In this document: positions 54,646-64,000 of the stretch, piece by piece | Position numbering within the stretch: the stretch's first letter is position 1 | Layout of the letters: every line of letters begins with the position of its first letter | NCBI GenBank assembly: GCA_009760855.2 | Contig: WPIO01000243.1 | Location: 105,001 to 169,000, forward strand | DNA: 64,000 nt | Direction: 5' to 3' | Source of the DNA: Cristatella mucedo | Taxonomy: Eukaryota > Bryozoa > Phylactolaemata > Cristatellidae | Position numbers and translations under genes: made by a program | The notes under the pieces: generated by a model | Told to the model about the DNA's origin: nothing | What the model saw: only the letters and a program-made list of their open reading frames with translations | Database searches by the model: none

Positions 54646-54806
54646 AACCGCTTAGGCCCAGTGGTTAAGGCGGTCGTCCCGACCGAGGTCAAGGCGAAAG
54701 TATTCTATAGCCGAGCTCGTGGTCTCGAGCCCCGTGGCATATGAGAAGCGCCTGAACAACAGAGATTAGGGTCTCTTATGATGATATACAAATGAATTCA
54801 TTCCAT
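54646..54806 (+). mobile_element. S2 SINE, near full length
   Basis: TAGGCCCAGTGGTTAAGGCG is a good A-box (tRNA-like). GCTCGTGGTCTCGAGCCCC is the B-box region. Then ATATGAGAAGCGCCTGAAC, and a tail AGATTAGGGTCTCTTATGAT, ATACAAATGAATTCATT. Confidence 0.68.
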
Positions 54807-55499
54807 CTTTAGCTCATGGAATCAGACCGAGTGAAGAGCAGTGGGATGAGAATCATTTTGTGAAAAGGTCAGCTCTACCAACCTTTGATGGGAAGACAGT
54901 GAAGCTCAGGTAGAAGTGATGGAATGTGGCAAAATTTTTTTTGAAGACCAACCAGACGAGCTGCTGAGATTTCCACCAGTTTTGAAGGCCGCAGGGTGAA
55001 GGCCCGAGTTCTTGAATAAAGGGATGTGCCGCAATCTAGGTGCATTGTCGTGCTAGCTAGTTCGGCTAAGCTATTCTTTTTTCAAACTACCATCCTACTC
55101 TTTTTATGGCTTAGTTTTGGCAATGCTGTTCAGCTGAAAGTAAGCTGACTTCGAGGGTGAGGAAATAACCTCATCAAATGACACGGAGTTGTTGTTTTGA
55201 AATAGGGCGCGACGATTTCGGCCAGGTGTTGTGGAAGTGGTGCTAGCTGAACTAATCTTGAGGGTGTGGTTGTCTAACGCTTATGTGCCATTGCGCTTGC
55301 CCAAAATATTAGATTGGTCTTATTGTTGTCAAGTGTCAAGAAGTAAGTGGTCTCAAAATTATCCTCGATACAGGCTGCAAATGAGATAATGAAGTCTGAT
55401 GCAGAGCAAGGTTGAGAATGGAGTAGAATGCAGAGCAAGGTCAACAGCAGTTTGAGCCGAATGTCATCGCCCCGCAGGAATGAAGGCAAGATTGTTCAC
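54807..55499. other. no recognised feature
   Basis: Unique-looking sequence without coding signal; AATGCAGAGCAAGGT occurs in two nearby copies (55385-55445). Confidence 0.35.
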
Positions 55500-56170
55500 G
55501 TTGAATGGCACCTGCCAGAGTGAGAGAATATACCGGCCAGATTATTAGTTACGCGTCCCTGACGACGTCCCTGCGCCGTTACGTTTGCGCCGTGGAGTGG
55601 CGCCCGCGGATTTCGAAAAGCTGCGCTTCGTCCGCAGCTCCGCTCAGCCGCTCAGCCGCTCAGCACTCGTTCGGAGAGCGTGGCGAAAAGGTTTTAATTT
55701 TGTGCCCAATCCAGCCGCTCGGGACTGTCATTTTACGAGGCTGTCTCCGAACGGGATCCAATCGGGAGCGGACAGGTGTGGCAAGGCGCGAGACCGACCT
55801 CCAGATGGCGACCTTGGCCGCTGGCTGACGGCGTCGGCGATACGGCGGCGGCTCGGCATAATCCCAAACCCGATCGGCCTGTCGGCCACAGCCGCCGGCC
55901 GATTACTTTCGAGCTCGCCCGACAGCCTTTGACGTGGCAGGATTCCTGAGTCGCCGGAAGCGGACGCAGGGCTCAGGGCTCGATGGCGGCGTCGGCTTCG
56001 GCGGCAGCGGCCCAGTGGCAAAAGCAATGGCGGCGCCCCAGTGGAGGAGGAAGCGGCGGCCAATGCAAGTGCGGCTACTCCGTCGGGCTGATTTTCGTGT
56101 TCATGATCCGAACCTACTGGTGGCAGGCTGAGCCGCGGAGTGGACACCAGCCAGTAGATACGGTGTGCAC
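55500..56170. other. GC-rich island without recognised gene
   Basis: CpG-rich. On the plus strand a frame at about 55983-56130 reads GGQCKCGYSVGLIFVFMIRT, YWWQ with a short hydrophobic run, but nothing around it supports a gene. On the minus strand frames are also open. Confidence 0.3.
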
Positions 56171-56349
56171 AGGTCTACTAGCGAGATGAGCGATCGTGCC
56201 TCGCCGACTGGAATTACGGTCTGCATTCATGGGCATGGCAGAATTTCCGAGAGATACAGCACCGCCTGCAGTGCTGCAGGCCACCTACTCCCGGCTAGAA
56301 GGCAGTTGGCTCCAATGCTCGCTAATCGCAGCCACGACGGTTTTGGCCA

Positions 56350-56575
56350 GCTCTCTCTGTCTCTCTCTGTGTCTCTGTTTCTGTCTCTCTCTGTCTCTGT
56401 CTCTCTCTGTCTCTGCCTCTCTCTGTCTTTCTCTGTCTCTCTCTGTCTCTCTATGTCTCTGTCTTTCTCTGTCTCTCTCTGTCTCTGTCTCTCTCTGTCT
56501 CCGTCTCTCTCCATCTTTGTGTCTCCGTGTCTCTGTGTCTCTCTCTCACTCTCTGTCTGTCTGGCTGTCTCTCGG
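56350..56575. repeat. (CTCTGT)n-type microsatellite
   Basis: About 225 bp of CTCTCTGT/CTGT units with a few substitutions. 56580-57160 then shows nothing recognised. Confidence 0.95.
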
Positions 56576-57159
56576 AGAAACGGATTCGTTCGACCGCACA
56601 GCAAGCCACAGCCGGCCTAGCTGAACGGCGTTGCCTGACGGGCGGCCCACTCCTATGGCTACATGGCGGTAGTGGGCGTCGAGCAGTTACCGGCGGGGCG
56701 AATCGTCACGCGGGATTACAATGCCCTCGCCCTGCCATTATTGAGCACGCCAGATGGGTGGGTGCTGAACCGTGAAGCGCGGGCACGCCCATTTCGTCCG
56801 ATTGCCGATTCGTGCCGGTCGAGAGCCGGATGTGTCATAATCCAAGTTTAGACGGTTCAGAAAGCCCAGCTCAAATGATGGTGATAGGGCTGCAGTAACA
56901 GAAGGAACTCTTGAATGCTAAATCAATCAGATTATGACACCACAAGGGATTATTGGCGATTCCCGAATTGCAGCCTATTGGATGGCGGTAGTATGTCGTA
57001 CGCTACAGTTACACAGCTGCTTCACGCCGGACATCAAGTCATGCTGCTGTACTTTAAGCATCTCACCGAGTCGTATGCTTCGGCGGTGCTGCGCACGCGT
57101 GTCCCTTGATGGCTGTCGAGTAGCATACTCTAATCTATTGTAAGACTAAACTATTTGCT

Positions 57160-58310
57160 AGCCGATACTGAGAGGTCGCACTCCCCAAGATATTAACGGC
57201 TCGACCGACAAGTTTTCAGTCTTCTTCACTGAAAACATTGTGCACACAATGGAACCTCGATAAAGCCTCTCAGACCACAGTAAGTGCTGAATCGCAGTCT
57301 GTAACTTTTCTTAAGAGATTTTGAGATTTCTTCATGCGATTCGGCTACCTTAATGAGGTCTAACAAACAGAGCTCGTCTCCAGAAGTCACTAAATCATTC
57401 ATACTATGCTGTTGTCATTGAGCATGCTATCACTAACCGTCCGATCGTGCTTCCTTTGCAGCAAATGCAAAGTGCTTAGAAAGAGATTAAGTTCTCTGAA
57501 AGCGCTAGATCAAATGTATTATTATAACTATTATCCCCTCTGTCGTCAACATTCACAAACAAACTTAGCCCAACCATAACATAAATTCTCAACGCTTCTC
57601 TGGAAAATAGGCTGTACTCAAGTCTTTTAAATTGCCCGTTGTCAATCCTGTATTTAAAAAGCATGAATTACAAACAGAGGTCTTTGCAGACTATCGCCCA
57701 GTTTCCTCTCTTCCTTTTCATGAAAGATTCTTAAAAATATTGTCGCTAAGCAGTTTGTAGTCCGCATTGAAAATTTTTCAGGAGTATCATAATAAATATT
57801 CAAGCGGCAGCGCTCCACTGAAACCACTCTCCTACGTGTAACCAATGAGATCCTATCCAGCAACAATGGCGGAAATGTCCCAGACCTAGCCCTGCTAGAG
57901 TTATCGGCTGCCTCAAGCGATACTGATCCCTATGTCCTACTTGAAGGATTGACGGAAACGATCGGTCCGGCAGACGAGGCACTATCGTGGTTTAAATCGT
58001 ATTTGTCCGATCGTGTTCCATCCGTATCGTGTGGGCGGTCAGGTCGCACCTAACAGACCGGTCTCGTGTCGAGTCCCTCAATGGTGGGACTCTACACTTC
58101 GTTCTCGTTTGTTTTCTGTTCTCAGTTTCTGTACTCAAACTCGGGCAAAAGTGATTCGGGCCAACGGAATTAACCCGAATCAATCGTATACCGATAATGC
58201 TCAGCTGTTTGTGTCTTTTAAGCCGTCGGAATCTGCTGAATCTGCAACTGATAAACTTAATGCTTGCTTTGCAAGACGTACGACTCTGGATATCTGCAAA
58301 TTTCCTTAAA
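57160..58310 (+). mobile_element. LINE-B RT region, decayed
   Basis: GRTPQDINGSTDKFSVFFTE (linker before RT), FADYRPVSSLPFHERFL (RT start), VGGQVAPNRPVSCRVPQ, QSYTDNAQLFVSFKPSESAE (YADD position reads YTDN), LDICKFP. It is co-linear with the 42.9-46.0 kb copy and carries stops and frameshifts. Confidence 0.72.
57395..57535 (+). mobile_element. LINE-A tail nested in LINE-B
   Basis: GCTATCACTAACCGTCCGAT, AAAGTGCTTAGAAAGAG, TTCTCTGAAAGCGCTAG, ATT-rich end. It interrupts LINE-B sequence that is continuous in the 43.3-kb copy (CACCATCTCTGTGGTC). Confidence 0.65.
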
Positions 58311-58449
58311 CTAAGCTACAATAAAATGTCAAGTATAAGATGAGATAGTTTCAATGTCTGAATAGTCTTTGAGCAAAGAATTTGATGAATGAATTTATGT
58401 TTCTTCTTGTGCGGGGTATTTCGGCTCCAGAGCCAGTGACTATTGCAGA

Positions 58450-58631
58450 TACACACACGCAGACGCACACAGAAACACACATACACACGCATGCATGGAA
58501 ACATATCCATGCACGCACTCCCGCGTGCTCATACACCCACACACATGCACACACGCATGCACCCACACACACACGTTTGCACACCGACACGCACACACAC
58601 ACACACACACACATACACACACACATATCTA

Positions 58632-58662
<31 letters not shown>

Positions 58663-58672
58663 TGCTAGTAAG
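58450..58672. repeat. (AC)n and (TA)n compound array
   Basis: AC-rich with ACGC and ATGC interruptions to about 58625, then TA. Confidence 0.92.
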
Positions 58673-59150
58673 TTCTAGTCTTGAAATAGAGCTAATAATT
58701 CCACTCAGTCAGCATTGCTTCGGGTGTAAAACGACCTACTTGGGAATGCAGACATGGGTAGAGTATCTCTACTTGTTTTGCTCGATCTTTCAGCAGCTTT
58801 TGATACTATCAATCACCAAGTCTTTCTTGAACGCCTCTCATCTCGCCTGGGCATCACTGGCACTGCTCTGCAATAGTTCGGGTCATATCTCAGTGAGAGG
58901 GTATCGATGTGAATGGAAAACAATTATCCGAGGTATTATACCTCTGAAATGTGGCGTTCCTCAGGGCTCCGCGCTTGTCCTTTTCACGGTCCGGTTCTTT
59001 TCACGGTTTTTACTCGCGCCGATGCGATGTGCCAAGCACAATCTGGGCTTTCAATTTTATGCGGATGACACTCAGTTGTGCCTCTGCTTTGATCTCTCCC
59101 AGTCCTCGAGCACGTTTCATGGTTTCAGATTGCAAGGCACAGTTAGAGAT
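58670..59150 (+). mobile_element. LINE-A RT core
   Basis: RVSLLVLLDLSAAFDTINHQ, VFLERLSSRLGITGTALQ, LGFQFYADDTQLCLCF, DLSQSSSTF. It carries the YADD catalytic motif and starts right after the AC/TA array. It ends near 59.15 kb without the C-terminal part. Confidence 0.8.
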
Positions 59151-59154
59151 ATCT

Positions 59155-60329
59155 ATTAAAAAGGAAAGTATGTGAATTTACTGCCCGCATTTCTAGAAAG
59201 GAGGAGGAAGCCAGTCAATGGTTCAGCGATTAGCGAGTCAGGCTAAAGGTGACCTGACGAGTTCTCGCTGAAAAGCGCAGTGAAACAAATATTATTTTTC
59301 GAGGAACTGATATCATTCACGGTACGAATGTACTCTAGGATGTTTTAAGTCGCGAATTTATTTATCTTTGAGACTTGTTTCATATAGAGACTGTGAGAAC
59401 CCTTTTCTTGGCAAGTCATTTGATTAATGGAATCTGTAGCGGAGCTATTGGTGGCAGGGGGCATTTGGACCCCTTTAGTGACGCAGCGGTCTGGCCGCCC
59501 AATATTCCCATGCCAACCTGAACGAAGTAAACTGTGCAGCTTACTACGCTGCCCCGGTGAGTCAGTTTCGTGACTTCAACGAGGACTTAAGCAGAACAGT
59601 CTCGAATGCAAGTTGTTCTGGCGGCGAAGACGCTTAAGCAGCTGTGAACTGAGAGAGGGCAATCATGTATGATACCTTTTGTAGCTCAGCAAAATTGCTG
59701 TCTACCAGCCTGGCCTCTGAATAATAGGTAGCTATTTGGTTTACGAAACAGCGAGTTTTTAGCATCTTTGTTTCTCGCGGTCGCTCACCGATACTAGCGT
59801 GCATCTTCGATTGAAGGGAGTTAGGCTGGCTTTTTTTAAATGATGAAGCTTTGACAGACGCTGGCAGCATTGCTCGTTTTTTACGTATCCCTGTTTGCAC
59901 TTCCTAATTCACGATCTATAGTTGTGCCGTCGCTGATTGAAGCTTGGCATGTCGACTTATTATCTAGGTTTCTCCACTGCACGCGAGGCTGTCAAAAGCG
60001 CACTTGATTGCCTGCATGGCCTCAGCAAGAGAATGGATGAAGCATGGACGCAACGACAGCCCTATGGCGATAGGCAAAGCCTTCAAGAGGCTCAGCAACA
60101 GAGCTTAGCACTAGCATGTAGTGCGATACATTCCGATACAATCCTACATCTTTAATGCATTCCAAGCAGTGGCAAGATTTGAGTAAAGCTTACGGCCGTG
60201 GCGTGGAAATGAGATTCATTCGCCGCGAGGAGGGGCCACGAAAATGGATGCGAGGTGCAGGAGCAATAATGTTGGCGGGTCGTTGCGGTCACGTGGTTCC
60301 GCCCACACCGACGCGTTCCATGCTCTCTC
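59155..60329. other. no recognised feature
   Basis: No coding or repeat family recognised. Confidence 0.4.
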
Positions 60330-60393
60330 CCTGTCTCTGTCTCTGTGTCTCTGTGTGTGTGTGTGTGTCTCTCTCTCTCTGTCTCTGTCTGCC

Positions 60394-60428
<35 letters not shown>

Positions 60429-60432
60429 CTCC
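60330..60432. repeat. CTCTGT/GT/CTGT microsatellite
   Basis: About 100 bp, directly before the LINE-A copy at 60.47 kb. Confidence 0.93.
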
Positions 60433-60469
60433 ATTTTCTCTTACTCTCGTATCTACTGGTGCTCCGGAG

Positions 60470-61060
60470 CTGCTCGTCACAGCACACCACTTCTAGCCGA
60501 CCTGCACTGGCTACCAGTCAAGCAACGGATCGACTTCCAGATTTTGTGCCCTCACTTTTAGGTCACTTTATTCTTTGGCTCCAGCCTATCTCTCAAATCT
60601 ACTCCCCCACCAGGTCAAGCATCGTACCACCTTCTTTTCGGATCCAACAGTTTGCAAATACCTCGTACAAACCTCAAATCCTTTGGAGATTGTGTATTTA
60701 TTTTGTATGCTCCCAAAGCCTGGAACTCACTCCCGACTTGCGTCCGAACATCTCCTGACTTGATTACATTTAAACAGAACTTAAAACACACCTATTTAGG
60801 ACAGCATTTAATGGGTCCTTTTGATTCGTCTTTCCTGTGCTTATGCGTGCTGACACTGTGCATACTGCCACTAACCACATTTGTATGATGACCCTGTGCA
60901 TGTCACCCCTAACCATGGTATTTATGTTGTTTATCAAGCATGATATTACTCACCATTCAATCGCGTTTCCCTTTGCAGCAAATTTAAAGCGCCTAGAATG
61001 AGAATGAGTTCTCTGAGGGCGCTTTATCAAGTGCATTACTAATATTATTGTTATTACGCT
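60470..61060 (+). mobile_element. LINE-A 3' end
   Basis: [67 protein letters not shown], then the 3'UTR, GAATGAGAATGAGTTCTCTG, GGGCGCTTTATCAAGTGCAT and ATT-rich end. Confidence 0.88.
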
Positions 61061-61064
61061 ACAG

Positions 61065-62044
61065 CTACTAACGATACATCCGTATGTACGCTAGCATGTG
61101 GTGCCTGTGCACGATGCAGTACAGCCGTCGTCGTCAACACCACAACTCGCTTGTGCGGGCTTCGTTCTTCATCGTGCAGCTGCCGTGCGCCCGAGCCCTT
61201 ACACTGTCGCGGTCCGAGCTACGGCCACGTGCGGCCTCTTTCCGCAGCCAAGATGTAGGTCACGACTGCGCGTAATTAACTGGCACGTTGCTTTGACGGC
61301 AGAGTTTTTCTTGGCTCGCCCCGAGAGATTTTGCCACGGCTTGGGGCGCAGCTGTTGCTAAGTACGGTATGATTTTGATAGAGGAACTCGTCAATTCCGC
61401 TGGCTGGTACGAGGTGCGTTTACTTTGTACCAGCTACAGCGGAAACGTAGAGCAGCAGGACTTCCCGGTCATTATTATTTTAATATTATATATTATTATA
61501 TGTCCCGCGGCGCTGGATCAGGAGTGCTGGACCAGTGGGTGCAAAAATGGGTGCTTAATAGCGGAGGGGGGCCATCTGTGTAGCTCGTCCCCGAGGGAGA
61601 AATATTCTAGGAATGCCGCCGGTCAGGCGAGAATGCTGCCGTAGAAAAGAATTCGCTCCGCTCCGCTTAGACTCTGAAAGAGCTCCCATCTGGCCTTCGT
61701 TTTTGTGGCCTTCGTACTCTGATCGGAGACGCTCGAGTGGGCAGGCACGCAAGCATGCGCCAAGCTGCGCATTCATAGATACCGTTCTTAGTTTGCACAC
61801 ACTCTAGTGTTTACTGCATCGAATTCATGTGCTCGTGGTTTCGTGCGCAGACTTGTTTAAGGCTGGTGGACATTTGACGTTTCTCCGCGACAAAAAAACT
61901 GCGCGTGCATGGTTGCGATCGCGTCGAGTGGTTAATGTTTTTTAACGTGCTTTCTTAGTTAATGGTCGGGGGTTATGCGTGCTTGCTGCGTAAGCTTCGT
62001 CGTGAGTGTCTACCATCGTAGGCTGCTAAAAGAAATCTCGCTAG
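61065..62044. other. no recognised feature
   Basis: Moderately GC-rich; no gene or repeat family was recognised. Confidence 0.35.
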
Positions 62045-62650
62045 CTCTCTAATTTTGTCAAAGCTGGACTTCTCCGTTTCGGCTGGGCTACCAAAAAAGG
62101 CCATTCAAAATCTACAGCTGGTTATTAATATGGCCACAAGGATAGTCACCACAGCTCAGAGGTTCTGCCACGCGTCTCGTGCGCTGAAAGAGCTGAGATT
62201 GCTTAAGGTCGATCAAAGGTCACAGACGAAAGTTCTTACTTAGACCTAAAAAGCTTGCCATGGCTTGGATTCTTCAGATCTAGGCTGAGCTGCTGCTGTC
62301 CCAGCCTCAGCCTCCTCGTGCACATACAGGTACTCTGAGGGCAATGCATTAGCTGTACCAGTCCAACGCTTCTGCCACCACCTGTCGCAGAAGTTTATGC
62401 ACTGACGATCCTAGACAGCGGAAATACCTTATAAGATTTTTATGCAACGCCATCTTCTCCCCTGCTGCCGACTGTGACACGTTCTATCCAGCTGTGCTGA
62501 GCTGCTACTTCCAGACTACTCACTATTTCAGATTCACTCCTTACTCGGCGATGCTATTCACGCTCTACGCTGGTTTGCGGTTCCTGAAAGGTTCAGAGTT
62601 TATTTGCCAAACGTGCTGCCTGTGGTTGTTAACGCGCTTTCAGCTGTGAA
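62045..62650 (+). mobile_element. LINE-B C-terminal region, decayed
   Basis: LDFSVSAGLPKKAIQNLQLV, INMATRIVTTAQRF, ALKELRLLKVDQRSQTKVLT are LINE C-terminal blocks. Then ATCTTCTCCCCTGCTGCCGA, ACTATTTCAGATTCACTCC. Confidence 0.55.
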
Positions 62651-64000
62651 TACCTTTAGCCTTAGCTGGTTAATTCAAAGCCACATGGGCATTTGAGCGG
62701 TCTGCCCGTAACTCCGATCTTTGTCGTTGCTAAGTTGCCAGAACTCGCGTGCTCTAGCGTGAACGATCGCTTCAGCTAGGCACTGCAGCAGGCTTTCGCT
62801 AATCCGGGTTCGAGTGACAGCAGCCACTCAAGTTTACGGTGGGCTGTTTGCTGCACTTGCAGTCTGCTCGGTAAGAGCATCAAAGGAGTTATTTCTTACA
62901 TAAATTCTACGACTCAAGAATAAAAAATGTTCTTAAAAGAGCCAAGGCTTCGGGGAATCGATTTTTGCAAAGTGGATGAGCTTCTAGTTCCAGCTCCACT
63001 TGTGGTTCTAGAAGATTCTTTTTATCGCTAGAAGGTTTCACGAAAGCTATTAGGGGAAGTTTGTACATGGTTGTCACTTAATCAAATGTAAGACAGAGTT
63101 CAATGAGATTACGGAAGCGATTTCCAATAAATTAAAGCCTAGAGTATGAAACTCCGGCTCGCTGAAAATCCAAGGATTCCTGATTTAGCAGCGGAATTCT
63201 AGCTAAAGGCATGTACACACTTTTTCACTGCACTTGCTTAGTCCACTTGAATTTCCAGTGTATTTTTATTAGATGCTAATGAATTCTGCGTTTCGTATGC
63301 TGTTAAACCATTAGCTCATAGAATGTTTTGAGTCCACGTGAAGTTCCTAGGAAGAGATTTATTTGTTCAACTATACCGTACGTTCAGATTTGTATCTATT
63401 ATAAGTTAGGCTCCACCAAAAATCGCGAGCCCTTAATTTTTACAAGCAAACGTAATCGCTGACGTAAATACGGCGAAAGAGCTTTAATTCTCTGGCTCAA
63501 TTTATGTAAAAAGCAATGACGCCACCTCGAAAACTTCGACGCTTCACTACTCCTTCACTTCCTGGCACTTATGAGGAATAGTAAATGAGGCACGATCGCA
63601 ATCGTATACAAGAGGAGCTTATTTTATTGAGCTAATCTTGGGCAACGGTCAGCTTAGCGTACTAGTGACTCGCGAATTAAACCATGGACTTACATATTAA
63701 CCTTCGCAAGGAATACAATGCTGCAAGGTAACCGCAGGCTTATGAGCAAATAATTTCTACGAAAAATTGCTGTGAAAGACTTGAAGCCGTACATCATCAG
63801 CTTAGAACATTAGTTTCGAATTTCAGTTTCAGTCAGTTCATACATTTTGTCACTGCAAAACCACAATTTGATATATGCTGATTGACCCTGAGATACCTCT
63901 CACGAAAATCTCCAATAATTTCCGGCGTTCGCTTGCTTAAGTTTTTTTTTTAGGAATTCCCGCAACGGCTGCAGTGGTAACCTATCGTGAATTCGGCATC
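62651..64000. other. no recognised feature
   Basis: AT-richer sequence with no recognisable gene, RNA or repeat family. Confidence 0.35.

Overview
This is a eukaryotic, almost certainly invertebrate-metazoan genomic window. It shows kilobase-scale introns with GT-AG (and one GC-AG) splice sites, abundant microsatellites, tRNA-derived SINEs, and many 5'-truncated copies of non-LTR retrotransposons whose 3' ends run out in (ATT)n. No prokaryotic operons, CRISPR arrays or rRNA genes were seen. The phylum cannot be fixed from the sequence alone.

One real gene can be read with confidence. It is a ClC-1/2/K-class chloride channel on the minus strand, from the N-terminal 'GHYTQEL' exon near 30.0 kb down to the helix Q/R exon at 399-612. 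The CBS-domain exons would lie beyond position 1. Ten of its exons were placed to the base: 29861-30008, 21046-21174, 18019-18147, 16287-16420, 14661-14738, 14352-14430, 10626-10836, 2494-2652, 2109-2289 and 399-612. An eleventh (6446-6530) is placed at its 3' end, and its 5' border is uncertain. All joins keep phase. At the join between 16287-16420 and 14661-14738 the selectivity-filter motif reads GKTGP, not GKEGP, so the gating glutamate is replaced by threonine. Upstream, 30.2-31.6 kb is CpG-rich and carries a GC box, a CRE, an E2F-like site and a YY1-like site; it is the likely promoter.

From about 31.7 kb to the end no intact host gene was recognised. The region is a mosaic of two reverse-transcriptase-encoding LINE families. 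Here I call them LINE-A (ORF end 'AWNSLPTCVRTSPDLTTFK', about 250-bp 3'UTR, terminal hairpin, (ATT)n) and LINE-B (3' end in a GGAGTTACAGACGGAGATAC block). Two tRNA-derived SINE families (S1, S2) are also present, plus many solo LINE-A tails. Two decayed protein-coding remnants of unknown family (50.1-50.7 kb and 53.5-54.3 kb) flank a scrambled LINE-A cluster. Several GC-rich islands (33.8-34.6, 35.6-36.3, 41.1-42.6, 47.9-48.2, 55.5-56.2 kb) hold no recognisable coding sequence.

The repeats tell a connected story. One S1 SINE ends in the LINE-A tail, and S2 SINEs end in a variant of the same tail. The tail forms a conserved hairpin, with a matched change in one copy, and tails occur alone at many sites. 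This fits SINE/LINE partnership, in which non-autonomous elements use the LINE's 3'-end recognition.
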